Of a stretch of DNA of 25,705 nucleotides, positions 15,224 through 23,180 are shown one piece after another. The notes beneath the pieces were generated by a model. The model did no database searches, had not been told where the DNA came from, and saw nothing but the letters and a program-made list of their open reading frames with translations. The stretch comes from Bacillota bacterium (lineage in GTDB: Bacteria > Bacillota > UBA4882 > UBA8346), in contig JAEYGI010000032.1 in NCBI GenBank assembly GCA_023402395.1, positions 1-25,705 of the forward strand. The letters run 5' to 3'. The position numbers and the translations under genes are program-made. Positions within the stretch are counted from its first letter, which is position 1. Each line of letters begins with the position of its first letter.

Positions 15224-16105
15224 CTAGAATCTTACCATCACAGCGATCCCGCCGCCACCAGCTCCGGCGATCGGAACCAATTCGAAGCCGGTTTTGGCCG
15301 TCTGGCCGGAGTGCCGCTTTAAAACGCGTTTAGCGACGGTATAGCCGATCACCGCGCCGCAGAAGACGTCGGAAGCCCAGTGGGCGTCGTCGTTCAGCCG
15401 GGACCAGCCGGTCAGGGCGGCCGCGCCGTAGGCGAGCGGGGGAATGAACCGGTCCTCCTTGTAAACCGAAGCGATCACCGTCGCCGCCGCAAAGGCCGTG
15501 GTGGTGTGAAACGAGGGAAAGGATTGATACTTATCGGGAGAAAACCCCGGGCCATCCCAGACATCGTGCGGATCGCCGCTGTTGGGCCGGTGCCGCCCGG
15601 CCGCGTACTTCAGTCCTTGCGCGAGAACTCCGCTGATCGCCATGCTCTCCAGCCCCAATTGTCCGGCGGTGACGGCGCGTTCATCGCCGTGGCGCTTGCC
15701 GTACCAATACAGCCCGGCCAACAACGGCACGGAGGCGACGCCGTTCCCTAACGGATTGAACAGATCGGCCATCCGGTCGCTGTCGTCGCTGCGATTGGAT
15801 TGCACCCAGTCGCGGATGGACTCGTCGTAATGGTAAAGGCCAGCGGTGACGCCCAGGACTAGCAACGCCCGATCCCATTCGGGCGGTTCACTGATCACCG
15901 CGATGCCGTCTTTCCACCAATCGCGCGCCAGATCACCCACGCCATATGTTTCATCAGAAGCAACGTCCGCAGCCGCGGCCGGCAATGAAGCGGCCAGGAA
16001 CCCGGCGATGACGGCCAGAACGATCAAGCCGGCGGTTGTAAGTTTTGGTTGATGATGGATAACCATGGGAGAATCATTCGCTGCAGCGTCCCTGATTCCT
16101 GCCAT
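15224..16105 (-). CDS. PAP2-family phosphatase (membrane/envelope)
   Basis: Phosphatidic-acid phosphatase type 2 family, 293 residues from the ATG at 16105. An internal ATG at residue 14 is equally possible, and neither has a clear ribosome binding site. A hydrophobic signal/anchor spans about residues 24-46, ending LPAAAADVAS. The three catalytic motifs are present: K166-x6-R173-P174, P197-S-F-H200 and S235-R236-x5-H242-x3-D246. They hydrolyse phosphate from a lipid or small phosphoester, probably on the outer face. The C-terminus (FELVPIAGAGGGGIAVMVRF) looks like an outer-membrane-type amphipathic strand ending in Phe, unusual for a monoderm. Downstream are the tRNA remnants. Confidence 0.88.
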   Translation of the reverse strand: MAGIRDAAANDSPMVIHHQPKLTTAGLIVLAVIAGFLAASLPAAAADVASDETYGVGDLARDWWKDGIAVISEPPEWDRALLVLGVTAGLYHYDESIRDWVQSNRSDDSDRMADLFNPLGNGVASVPLLAGLYWYGKRHGDERAVTAGQLGLESMAISGVLAQGLKYAAGRHRPNSGDPHDVWDGPGFSPDKYQSFPSFHTTTAFAAATVIASVYKEDRFIPPLAYGAAALTGWSRLNDDAHWASDVFCGAVIGYTVAKRVLKRHSGQTAKTGFELVPIAGAGGGGIAVMVRF

Positions 16106-16234
16106 GAAACGGCCAATATTTTGCGATTCGGGGCGGATTGGGAAGGAAGTAAGCGGGAAGGGGCGAATGAGTATTAGAATTTCATTTTTTAAACGTGATT
16201 GAGCGGTTAATACCGAAACCGGGAGGTTCCTTTA

Positions 16235-17377
16235 ATGGCTGTTTTCCACGTTCCTTTGAAGCGGGTCATCGATGATTCCTACGATATCGAAATCGGAAGA
16301 GATCTTTTCCCGGCATTGATCGCCGACTTGCAGAATGGGCTGGTTGCGGGGGTCAGCAAATTCGCGATTATCACCGACTCCAATGTGAGGGTGCTTTACG
16401 GCGAGCGGTTGCTGAACGAACTGGAGCAACATGGGTTCCGGGCTGGACTGTTTGTGTTTCCGGCCGGTGAAAATTACAAGACGCGCGCGACCAAGGCGGT
16501 GCTGGAGGACAGGTTGCTGGAGAACGCTTACGGGCGGGATAGTTGCCTCATTGCGCTCGGCGGCGGGGCAGTTACCGATCTGGCCGGATTTTTGGCGGGA
16601 ACCTTCGCGCGCGGCATTCCGTTCATCAACTTCGCCACCACTGTCCTGGCGGCCGCCGACGCCTCGGTGGGCGGCAAAACGGCGGTCAACACGCCGGTAG
16701 CCACCAACCTGATCGGCATGTTCCATCAACCCGCGAAAGTGTACATCGACGTCGCCACCTGGCGTTCCCTGCCGGTCCGCGAGATCCGCAGCGGACTGGC
16801 GGAAACAATTAAACACGCCTGCATTGCCGACGCCGAGTTCTTTGCCTATCTGGAAAACCATCTGGGTCAACTCGTCTCCGCCGCGGGAGAAGCGGTCCTG
16901 GATCCGGAAGTCTGTGAACATATCGCCCGCAAAAATTGCGAGACCAAATACCGGGTAGTCCTCGCGGATGAGCGGGAAGGAAATCTGCGCCAAATCCTCA
17001 ATCTCGGCCATACCGTGGGCCGGGCCGTCGAGACCCTGAGCGATTACGAGCTGTTGCACGGCGAAGCGGTGGCCATCGGAGTGGTGGCCCAGGCCAGGAT
17101 CGGGCATCGGCTGAATTTCCTCTCTGAAAACGAGCTGCGGCGGGTCGAAGGCCTTTGCCAAGCGGCCGGGCTGCCGACCGAGATCCCCGAATCGATCGCC
17201 ACCGAAGCGCTGGTGGCCAAGTTATATACGGACAAGAAGGTCCGGAACGGCCGGATTCGCTTTGTGTTTCAGGACGGTATCGGCGGGGTCCGGCGGTTTG
17301 AGGGCGGGTCGTACTCGCTGCCGCTCGATGAGGAGTTTATCCGGGAGACGCTGCAAGCGATCCGCGGCCGGAATTAA
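16235..17377 (+). CDS. aroB-like: 3-dehydroquinate synthase family protein (sugar phosphate cyclase)
   Basis: NAD-dependent cyclase of the DHQ synthase family, 380 residues (family about 350-390), GGGAGG 8 nt before the ATG. Conserved parts: 'GGGAVTDLAGFLAGTFARG', 'ADASVGGKTAVN' (K148), 'EIRSGLAETIKHA' (metal-binding Glu), 'LRQILNLGHT' (R252, N256, metal His H259) and 'LLHGEAVAIG' (metal His). Two positions differ from classical AroB: the Lys of the 'GKNLIG' motif is Thr157 ('VATNLIG'), and the second His of 'GHTxGH' is Arg263 ('GHTVGRAVE'). Both lie in the substrate pocket of known DHQ synthases. It is either a divergent AroB clade or a sugar phosphate cyclase with another substrate. No other shikimate gene is nearby. 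Confidence 0.85.
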   Translation: MAVFHVPLKRVIDDSYDIEIGRDLFPALIADLQNGLVAGVSKFAIITDSNVRVLYGERLLNELEQHGFRAGLFVFPAGENYKTRATKAVLEDRLLENAYGRDSCLIALGGGAVTDLAGFLAGTFARGIPFINFATTVLAAADASVGGKTAVNTPVATNLIGMFHQPAKVYIDVATWRSLPVREIRSGLAETIKHACIADAEFFAYLENHLGQLVSAAGEAVLDPEVCEHIARKNCETKYRVVLADEREGNLRQILNLGHTVGRAVETLSDYELLHGEAVAIGVVAQARIGHRLNFLSENELRRVEGLCQAAGLPTEIPESIATEALVAKLYTDKKVRNGRIRFVFQDGIGGVRRFEGGSYSLPLDEEFIRETLQAIRGRN

Positions 17378-17422
17378 GCCGCGACCGCCCAAACGTCACG
17401 CGGGGGTAGGACGGGGATTGGC

Positions 17423-18547
17423 CTAATCGGCCTCTTGATGGAGATCCAGCGGTTGGGAAGGCGGGTAATCTTCGAAGCGGAACTGTTTTTCCCGGAACAC
17501 TGCGACGCAGGCATCCACTACGCGGCTGTCATACAGAATCCCCCGGTTTTGTGAGATTTCCTCAAGCGCCTTTCCGATGCCGAGTGAAGGCCGGTACGGT
17601 CGGTGTGACGCCAAGGCTTCCACCACGTCGGCCACGCCGAGGATGCGGGCTTCCAGCAAGATCTCCTCGCCCCGGATGCCGTGCGGATATCCCGTGCCGT
17701 TCAACCGTTCGTGGTGTTGCAGAACGATTTTGGCGACCGGTCCCGGAAATTTGATCTTATTTAAGATCTCAAAACCGGACTTGGAATGGGTTTGAATCAA
17801 CCGGTATTCAATATCACTGATCTTTCCAGGCCGGCACAGGATTTCGGAGGGGATCCGAAACTTGCCGATATCATGGACGATGGCCGCCCAATAAATCAGC
17901 TGCACCTGGTCCAAGGGTAAGTCCATCTCCCTGGCGATGGCCATGGCCAGTTGGGCTACACGTTCCTGGTGAAGATGGGTATAAGGATCTCTCATCTCAA
18001 TGATCGAAGCCAGCGCCCGAATGGTCTGCAGCGTGATCCGGTTAATTTCTTCATGCGCTTGCTCTTTAGCCACCTCGCATCGGGCCGGAACCCTCCTTGT
18101 TTCCGGCCGGTTTTCATCATCGATCTCGCGCACGATGGAATAGAGAAGCTCTTTGCCGTGAGTGAGGACTGGGCCGCAGAAAACCTCGACGTCCCGAAGC
18201 TCTCCGCTGGCCAGGCAATGCCGGGCGAAGAAATGATCCCCCCGTTGCGCCTGGACCGACTTCAGGGGCTGCGACGCCTCAGCCGGATTTAACGCATGGA
18301 TGTCAGTGACCTTCAAGCGACGGGCCTGGTTGAAGTCATGACCGTAAAACGTGCGCGCGGCCTGATTGGCCTCAATGATCTCTCCCGTTCCAGGATCGAT
18401 CAATAACATCACCAAATGATTGTTATGAAAAAAGCCGCGGTAAACCTCCCACTCTTCTTTGAGGGAGGATTTCGGCTCATAATTTGGCGGATGCATATCG
18501 ATCCCCAATTCGATTTTATCCGGATTTATCAATACGGTTCCCTCCAT
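17423..18547 (-). CDS. PAS and HD-GYP domain protein (putative cyclic-di-GMP phosphodiesterase)
   Basis: This 374-residue signalling protein has a PAS sensor domain at about 36-145 ('LVMLLIDPGTGEIIEANQAA' is the PAS core), a short helical linker, and an HD-GYP domain at about 170-355. The metal-binding HD is H225-D226 in 'AAIVHDIGKFRIP'. The GYP signature is 'HHERLNGTGYPHG' at 278-290. 'EMRDPYTHLHQERV' is the usual first helix. There are no membrane helices, so it is a cytosolic sensor, and the PAS domain may bind a small ligand or heme. HD-GYP domains hydrolyse cyclic-di-GMP or related dinucleotides. It is convergent with the AroB-like gene and its upstream region contains repeat copy C. Confidence 0.92.
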   Translation of the reverse strand: MEGTVLINPDKIELGIDMHPPNYEPKSSLKEEWEVYRGFFHNNHLVMLLIDPGTGEIIEANQAARTFYGHDFNQARRLKVTDIHALNPAEASQPLKSVQAQRGDHFFARHCLASGELRDVEVFCGPVLTHGKELLYSIVREIDDENRPETRRVPARCEVAKEQAHEEINRITLQTIRALASIIEMRDPYTHLHQERVAQLAMAIAREMDLPLDQVQLIYWAAIVHDIGKFRIPSEILCRPGKISDIEYRLIQTHSKSGFEILNKIKFPGPVAKIVLQHHERLNGTGYPHGIRGEEILLEARILGVADVVEALASHRPYRPSLGIGKALEEISQNRGILYDSRVVDACVAVFREKQFRFEDYPPSQPLDLHQEAD

Positions 18548-18657
18548 AGAATCCTGTCATGCCGATCCCCCATTGCCGCGAATTTCGGCCCTTTTTCCCT
18601 AAAATAGCCGTTGAATGCGTCGAAAAAATCCATCCCGTCTTTTTGTCTGCCGGCCGC

Positions 18658-18792
18658 TTGAGAAACCATTTGATAAAGGTTAATAATTAACCGTGGCTTT
18701 GTGGAAAATATGGAGAAACGACTTTATCCCTGTTTCTCCACGCTTTAATGTATACCCGGTTTCGGCCGGGGTTTATCAGAACGCTTTTAAAG
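18658..18792 (-). repeat. Dispersed palindromic element, copy C (inverted)
   Basis: Read on the minus strand this gives AAAAGCGTTCTGATAAAC, then CCCCGGCCGAAACCGGGTAT, then GGAGAAACAGGGATAAAGTCG and, at the far end, a GATAAAGG arm. That is the same order as copy A at 10392-10525, with both modules and similar spacing. It is more diverged than copy B. It occupies the gap upstream of the HD-GYP gene. Confidence 0.7.
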
Positions 18793-18981
18793 ATGTGGCC
18801 TTATGTTGCTTTTGATTTTTCACAACTCTGATAACAGAGAAAAAAGAACGCAAAAATGCCTTTGGCATGACGGCTCCGGATAGCGAATAATAAATATGAC
18901 CAACTAAAAAGCCAGGAAAAACGATGTTTTTTATTTGCGTGGCAAAAATGTGGTATAATAATTACTGAACTATTTCAGGGC
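18793..18981. other. AT-rich intergenic stretch
   Basis: About 190 nt without a credible gene. It contains ATGCC-TTT-GGCAT and AAAAAC-GAT-GTTTTT mini-hairpins (the latter at about 18919-18933, possibly a weak terminator for the minus-strand regulator). A TATAAT at 18954-18959 on the plus strand would, if used, produce RNA antisense to the small regulator. Confidence 0.35.
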
Positions 18982-19266
18982 TCATTCGGTTTTGGCGCGA
19001 GTTCCAAGGGCGCTCCGCCCGGTCCGGTTCTTCGAATGGGGCTGGGTTGTCAAGCTCCCGACCATTTCTTTCAACTGAACGTCGGACCAGATCTCTTGAA
19101 CCGGCTTGCCAATCGCTTTCGCGATCGCCATCCGGACTCGAGGCGTTTTTTCTGTTCCGTAAATCACCATCGAAACTAAAGAGGCTGGCACCGCTAACTC
19201 TTTGGCGATGGAGCTTTGGGTGATGTCCTTCAAGATTAAATGGGCTCGGATCTCTTGCGGGGTCAC
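18982..19266 (-). CDS. Small Ner/Nlp-like helix-turn-helix DNA-binding protein
   Basis: 94 residues from a GTG at 19266, which has a near-perfect ribosome binding site (AAAGGAGGTGA, 5 nt spacing). An in-frame ATG at 19338 lies upstream of the promoter and is rejected. The helix-turn-helix covers about residues 16-37 ('TQSSIAKELAVPASLVSMVI'), followed by 'AIAKAIGKPVQEIW'. That KP-x-EIW-type ending resembles Ner-like phage regulators and related bacterial proteins. The last 25 residues are basic and Ser/Thr-rich. It is divergent from the XRE-type regulator at 19347, an arrangement typical of phage or integrative-element switches. No other phage gene is visible. Confidence 0.8.
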   Translation of the reverse strand: MTPQEIRAHLILKDITQSSIAKELAVPASLVSMVIYGTEKTPRVRMAIAKAIGKPVQEIWSDVQLKEMVGSLTTQPHSKNRTGRSALGTRAKTE

Positions 19267-19309
19267 GGATGTCACCTCCTTTCGGGCTGAAGTGGTTAAG
19301 GACAAAACA

Positions 19310-19338
19310 ATTATATCTCTGTTATTCGAGGAGGTCAA
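19310..19338 (-). promoter_or_regulatory. Sigma-A-type promoter for the small HTH gene
   Basis: On the minus strand TTGACC (19333-19338) and TATAAT (19310-19315) are separated by exactly 17 nt. Transcription would start about 35 nt before the GTG at 19266. The -35 box overlaps the ribosome binding site (GAGGAGGT) of the divergent XRE gene. Confidence 0.8.
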
Positions 19339-19346
19339 GGTAATAT

Positions 19347-19784
19347 TTGGATAACCGAGTTGATTTACAAGGGATTAGTTCGCGTTTGAAACAAATCCGG
19401 CATCGCCTGGAATTGACCCCGAATCAGGTATTCCAGCGTACCGGAATATCCACCGGCAATTTGAGCGAATTGGAAAACGGAAAGTACCCCCCGTCGGCCA
19501 AAACGTTAATATTATTGTCTGAGCTTTATATGATCTCAATCGATTGGATCCTTAAAGGAGAAGTCCATCAGCGCCCTGATGAGCGGCTGGTTCCCGAAAG
19601 CCCGCCGCCATTGATTCCGGATCCGGAGATAAACGGTTTTTTTCAAAAGATATCGGAAATGTGGGCGCAGGGGGATCGGGACATTCGGGGATGGATTGTG
19701 GTGCAATTACGTTTGGCTTTCCCGCAGATCGCCGGAGAGATAAAAAAAGAGCAGGAAAAAGCGGCAACAACAGAGATTGCATGA
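19347..19784 (+). CDS. XRE-family helix-turn-helix regulator
   Basis: 145 residues from a TTG at 19347 with GAGGAGGT 11 nt upstream. The HTH_3 domain spans about residues 10-68: 'SRLKQIRHRLELTPNQVFQR', 'GISTGNLSELENGKYPPSAK', then 'LILLSELYMISIDWILKGE'. The C-terminal 70 residues are acidic/basic and probably helical, perhaps for oligomerisation. The family includes immunity-type repressors of phages and integrative elements and SinR-like regulators. It is divergent from the Ner-like gene, and each protein may control the shared 80-nt interval. A 26-codon frame overlaps its stop by ATGA. Confidence 0.88.
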   Translation: MDNRVDLQGISSRLKQIRHRLELTPNQVFQRTGISTGNLSELENGKYPPSAKTLILLSELYMISIDWILKGEVHQRPDERLVPESPPPLIPDPEINGFFQKISEMWAQGDRDIRGWIVVQLRLAFPQIAGEIKKEQEKAATTEIA

Positions 19785-19861
19785 ACGAGGTTGGAAAATT
19801 ATTCAAAACTGATTCGCCTCGTTTATATACGATCCGTCCGTGGTTGAAGCGAGTGCCCTGA
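19781..19861 (+). CDS. Possible 26-residue small ORF coupled to the XRE gene
   Basis: An ATG at 19781 overlaps the XRE stop (ATGA) and opens a 26-codon frame, MNEVGKLFKTDSPRLYTI then RPWLKRVP, ending in TGA. The overlap is the usual translational-coupling layout, but no homology is recognised and the peptide is short and basic. A small CCCTG-AAG-CAGGG hairpin spans its stop codon. Low confidence. Confidence 0.25.
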   Translation: MNEVGKLFKTDSPRLYTIRPWLKRVP

Positions 19862-19940
19862 AGCAGGGTTATATGACGACCAATTTTTAATAAATTAAAC
19901 GGTATTAATAAAATGGTGGCATCGGTTTACATAACAACAA

Positions 19941-19972
19941 AAAACACTTGATTTACTCCAATCAAGTGTTTT
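19941..19972. terminator. Bidirectional rho-independent terminator
   Basis: AAAACACTTGATT (19941-19953) and AATCAAGTGTTTT (19960-19972) form a perfect 13-bp stem with a TACTCC loop. A-rich sequence precedes it and CTTATGTTTT follows, so it could work on either strand. It isolates the HTH pair from HelD. The rest of 19862-20178 is AT-rich at left and GC-rich at right, with no gene. Confidence 0.8.
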
Positions 19973-20110
19973 CTTATGTTTTCAAGATTATTATAGAAAA
20001 AAAGCCATGGGTTGTCAAGCAAAAGATGGAATGATTGCGAAAAAATGAGCGAAAAACGGCTCTTCCCGGCGGCGGGCGCGGCGCGAAGTTGCCCGGGCCT
20101 TGGCGCGGTT

Positions 20111-20138
20111 TTGTTTTTCGGCGGTCTTTTAGTACAAT
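20111..20138 (+). promoter_or_regulatory. Putative promoter of the HelD gene
   Basis: TTGTTT (20111-20116) and TACAAT (20133-20138) are 16 nt apart, 41 nt before the chosen start codon. Both boxes are imperfect. Confidence 0.4.
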
Positions 20139-20178
20139 AAACTTCCGTTCATACTATAGCGGCAAGGGGGTCATCGGG

Positions 20179-22476
20179 ATGCCGGCAGAGGATCACCCGG
20201 CCTTTCGCGAGGAGCGGGAGAGGCTGGATTATACATTGGGATTGGTGGAGCGGGCGCTGGAGGGCACCGTCTCCCGCAAAGCGGTGGTTGATAAGGATGT
20301 GCAGCGGGCCAAGCGGGCGTATAAGAACGAGAGTAGCCAGGAGTATATCGATATGCTGGTCAATGCCGCCATTCAACCGGGACTGGAGTTGAAGCTGCGG
20401 AACCTGGAAGCGGCCCGTTTTAAGCCGTATTTCGCCCGGATGGACTTTCAAGAGCGCGGCAAGGAAGAGCCGGAACGGCTTTATCTGGGCAAAATGTGCC
20501 TTTCCCGGGATGAGGATCAGCAACTGGTGATCGTCGATTGGCGGGCGCCGGTCTCCAACCTTTACTACGAGGGGCGTTTGGGCGAGGCCTCTTATCAGTG
20601 CCCGGCCGGGGAGATCAGCGGCGACCTGCTTCTGAAACGCCAGTTCACCATCGACGGCGGCCGGCTGAAGGAGATCTTCGACATCGACATCACGACCAAT
20701 GACGCCATTCTCCAGGCTTCGCTCGGCGCCAACGCCGAGGACCGGCTGAAAGAGATTGTCGCCACCATCCAGGCCGAGCAGAACCGGATCATCCGGGCCG
20801 AGATGAAGATGCCGCTGATCGTCCAGGGAGTGGCGGGGAGCGGCAAGACCACCATCGCCCTGCACCGCATCGCCTTTCTGGTTTATAATTTTGAGACGGC
20901 CTTCAAGCCGGAGAACTTCATGATCGTCGCCCCCAGCCGGCTGTTTTTGAATTATATCTCGGAAGTCCTGCCGGAACTGGGAGTGGAGCGGGTCAAGCAG
21001 ACCACCTACGAGGAATTCGCCATGCTGCTCATCGGCGAACGGTTTAAAATTACCGACCCCTACGCCAAGCTGGTGGCTTTCGCCGCGGCCCGGCCCGAGG
21101 AGGAAGAGCGGAACCGGACCTTGCGCCGGGCGGCCGAACTCAAGTCTTCGCTCACGTTCAAGATAATCCTGGATCGCTATATCGGGGCGGTGGAAGCCGC
21201 ATTGCTGCCCGAGGAGGATCTGAAGGTCGGCAATTGGGTGATTTACAGCCGGGACGAGATCCGGGAGATGTTCTACCGGGATTACGGCGGCTGGCCGATC
21301 CTGCGGCGCCTGAAAGAGTTGGAGAAGCACTTCCGGAAGCGGGTCAAGGACCGGAAGGACGCGGTCATCGAAAAGCTGCAGCAGCGGTGCAACGTGGCGG
21401 TCTGGAATTACAAGATGACCCTGCCCGAGGGCGACGCGCGGCAGCAGGAGATCATCAAGACCATTGACGCTAAGAACGACCGGGTGGCGGAGATCGAGCG
21501 GTTTGCAAAAGAAGGGGTGGCGGACTACCTGAAACGGATTCCGCGCCTGAAACCCTCGGAGTATTACCGGAATCTGATCGAGGACCGGGAGCGCTTCGGC
21601 CAATACGCCGCCAGCCTGCCTGAACCGGAAATGTGGGAGACGATCCGGGCCGAGACTTTGAGTCTGCTGCAATCGGACCGGGCCGAGATTGAGGATCTGG
21701 CGCCACTGATCTACTTGAAGCACTGCTTTTACGGGCTCGATGAGAAGATCCCGGTCAAGCACATCGTGATCGATGAGGCCCAAGACTTCAGCGTCTTTCA
21801 GATCTATACCCTGAAGCGGATCATTCGTGACAGCTCGTTTACCATTCTCGGCGATCTGAGCCAGGGAATTCATTCCCACCGGGGGATGCGGGACTGGGAG
21901 GAGCTGCGGCGGGAGGTCTTCGCCGGGAACTGCGATTATCAGACGCTGGAGCAGAGTTACCGGACCACGGTGGAGATTATGGAAGCGGCCAACCGGGTGA
22001 TCGCTCGCATCAACGACGGCCGGCTGATCACGGCGAGGCCCGTGATCCGGCACGGCCCGCCGGTGGAATTGAAAGAGTACGCCAGCTTCCAGGAGCTGAC
22101 CTGGGAACTATCGGAGCGGATCGCCGGGGCGCCAGCCAAAGGGTACCGATCGGTCGCGGTGATCGCCAAGACCCTGGAGGAATGCAGGAAAATCAAGGAT
22201 AAGTTGAAAGGGAAGACGTTCGAGTCGGCGCTGATTACCGGGAAAGAGAACGAGTACAAGTCGGGAGTAGTAATCGTCCCGTCGTATCTGGCCAAGGGAC
22301 TGGAATTCGACATGGTGCTGATCGCCGACGCCGACGCCGATCATTACCGCGAGAACGAACTTGACGCCAAGCTCCTCTATGTGGCGATGACCCGGCCGCT
22401 GCATGAACTATGCATCTGTTACGCGGGAGAGAAGTCGCCGTTGCTGGCGGATTTAACGAAGGTTGGCGAGGGGTGA
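20179..22476 (+). CDS. helD: HelD-like UvrD-family helicase / RNA polymerase recycling factor
   Basis: Superfamily 1 ATPase of 765 residues (HelD about 750-780). The ATG at 20179 has AAGGGGG at 8 nt. An in-frame ATG at 20035 lies upstream of the likely promoter. The N-terminal coiled-coil arm (about 10-75) is followed by 'VDWRAPVSNLYYEG', a HelD hallmark. Walker A is at 217-224 (GVAGSGKT). Further motifs are DEAQD at 532-536, 'LGDLSQGI', 'LEQSYRTT', 'SYLAKGLEFDMVLIAD' and 'LLYVAMTRP'. HelD of Bacillota releases stalled RNA polymerase from DNA by ATP-driven opening of the enzyme. The overall motif order, with the 2A domain split by the long insertion, supports HelD over UvrD/PcrA. The kinase-like gene begins 6 nt after its stop. 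Confidence 0.9.
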   Translation: MPAEDHPAFREERERLDYTLGLVERALEGTVSRKAVVDKDVQRAKRAYKNESSQEYIDMLVNAAIQPGLELKLRNLEAARFKPYFARMDFQERGKEEPERLYLGKMCLSRDEDQQLVIVDWRAPVSNLYYEGRLGEASYQCPAGEISGDLLLKRQFTIDGGRLKEIFDIDITTNDAILQASLGANAEDRLKEIVATIQAEQNRIIRAEMKMPLIVQGVAGSGKTTIALHRIAFLVYNFETAFKPENFMIVAPSRLFLNYISEVLPELGVERVKQTTYEEFAMLLIGERFKITDPYAKLVAFAAARPEEEERNRTLRRAAELKSSLTFKIILDRYIGAVEAALLPEEDLKVGNWVIYSRDEIREMFYRDYGGWPILRRLKELEKHFRKRVKDRKDAVIEKLQQRCNVAVWNYKMTLPEGDARQQEIIKTIDAKNDRVAEIERFAKEGVADYLKRIPRLKPSEYYRNLIEDRERFGQYAASLPEPEMWETIRAETLSLLQSDRAEIEDLAPLIYLKHCFYGLDEKIPVKHIVIDEAQDFSVFQIYTLKRIIRDSSFTILGDLSQGIHSHRGMRDWEELRREVFAGNCDYQTLEQSYRTTVEIMEAANRVIARINDGRLITARPVIRHGPPVELKEYASFQELTWELSERIAGAPAKGYRSVAVIAKTLEECRKIKDKLKGKTFESALITGKENEYKSGVVIVPSYLAKGLEFDMVLIADADADHYRENELDAKLLYVAMTRPLHELCICYAGEKSPLLADLTKVGEG

Positions 22477-22482
22477 GCGTTA

Positions 22483-23085
22483 ATGCCGTTTATTGTTTCA
22501 TTACAAGGAGGCATGGCGGCTGGCAAAACCACGTTGGCCAAGAGACTTCAAGAGAGATTACAGGATGTTCGAGTAAGTTTTGAAAATCCATCGGATGCTG
22601 TTAATCGAGTAAAAGAGTTAGGCTTGGATAAATTTAAAGAGCAAGATTTTATTGAGATTCAGCGGATCTTTATTAATGCTGAGATTGAACGGTATCAACG
22701 ATTAAAAGAAAACAGTAAGGTTATTATCGATTTGGGGCCGGAAGAGATCGAATTTTATACATTGTTTTTCCCCAGGTCAATCGGACAAACTTGGGACGTT
22801 GAAACGCAGCTTGCCGGCGAATTGAAAGCATTAAGGGAATGCCGTTTGGACGGAATCCTGTTTTTGGACGCCAGCCCCGAAGTTCTGACGGCGCGGAAAA
22901 CCAGCGATGAAACGCGCCGAAGAGGTTTTTTTGAGCATTATCTAAAAGGGCTCCATTCTTACAAGAAAATCTGGTTTGAACAAGTTAAACGGGCAACGAT
23001 TATGAATGTAGCGGAATTAAGCATTGAAGAGACGGAGGCCTATGCGGTTGATTGGTTAAAGGGAATCGACTCTTTGAAACAATAA
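22483..23085 (+). CDS. P-loop nucleoside/nucleotide kinase-like protein
   Basis: 200-residue P-loop protein. Walker A is GGMAAGKT at residues 9-16. A following 'VIIDLGPEEIEFYTLFFPRS' and 'GILFLDASPEVLTARKTSDE' plus 'TRRRGFFEHYLKG' match the general plan of deoxynucleoside kinase/thymidylate kinase-like enzymes, in which the last Arg-rich stretch is the lid. The exact substrate is not evident, and an aminoglycoside- or sugar-type kinase is possible. It starts 6 nt after the HelD stop, using its terminal GAGGGGTGA as ribosome binding site, so it is translationally linked. It is visibly more AT-rich than HelD, suggesting a different origin. Confidence 0.65.
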   Translation: MPFIVSLQGGMAAGKTTLAKRLQERLQDVRVSFENPSDAVNRVKELGLDKFKEQDFIEIQRIFINAEIERYQRLKENSKVIIDLGPEEIEFYTLFFPRSIGQTWDVETQLAGELKALRECRLDGILFLDASPEVLTARKTSDETRRRGFFEHYLKGLHSYKKIWFEQVKRATIMNVAELSIEETEAYAVDWLKGIDSLKQ

Positions 23086-23180
23086 TCCAAAGGCAATAAG
23101 GTTCTTATTCCTAAAACCCTTGCGGAATCCATGGCAAATAGGTAGAATTAACATAAGGCTTTGGGATAGAGGTGGTTTTG

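Noticed and set aside
20149..22053. 634-codon minus-strand open frame opposite HelD
   Set aside because: It is antisense to a complete HelD with all motifs, is Pro/Leu/Gln/Asp-rich with low-complexity character, and has no ribosome binding site. It is a codon-bias shadow of a GC-rich gene.
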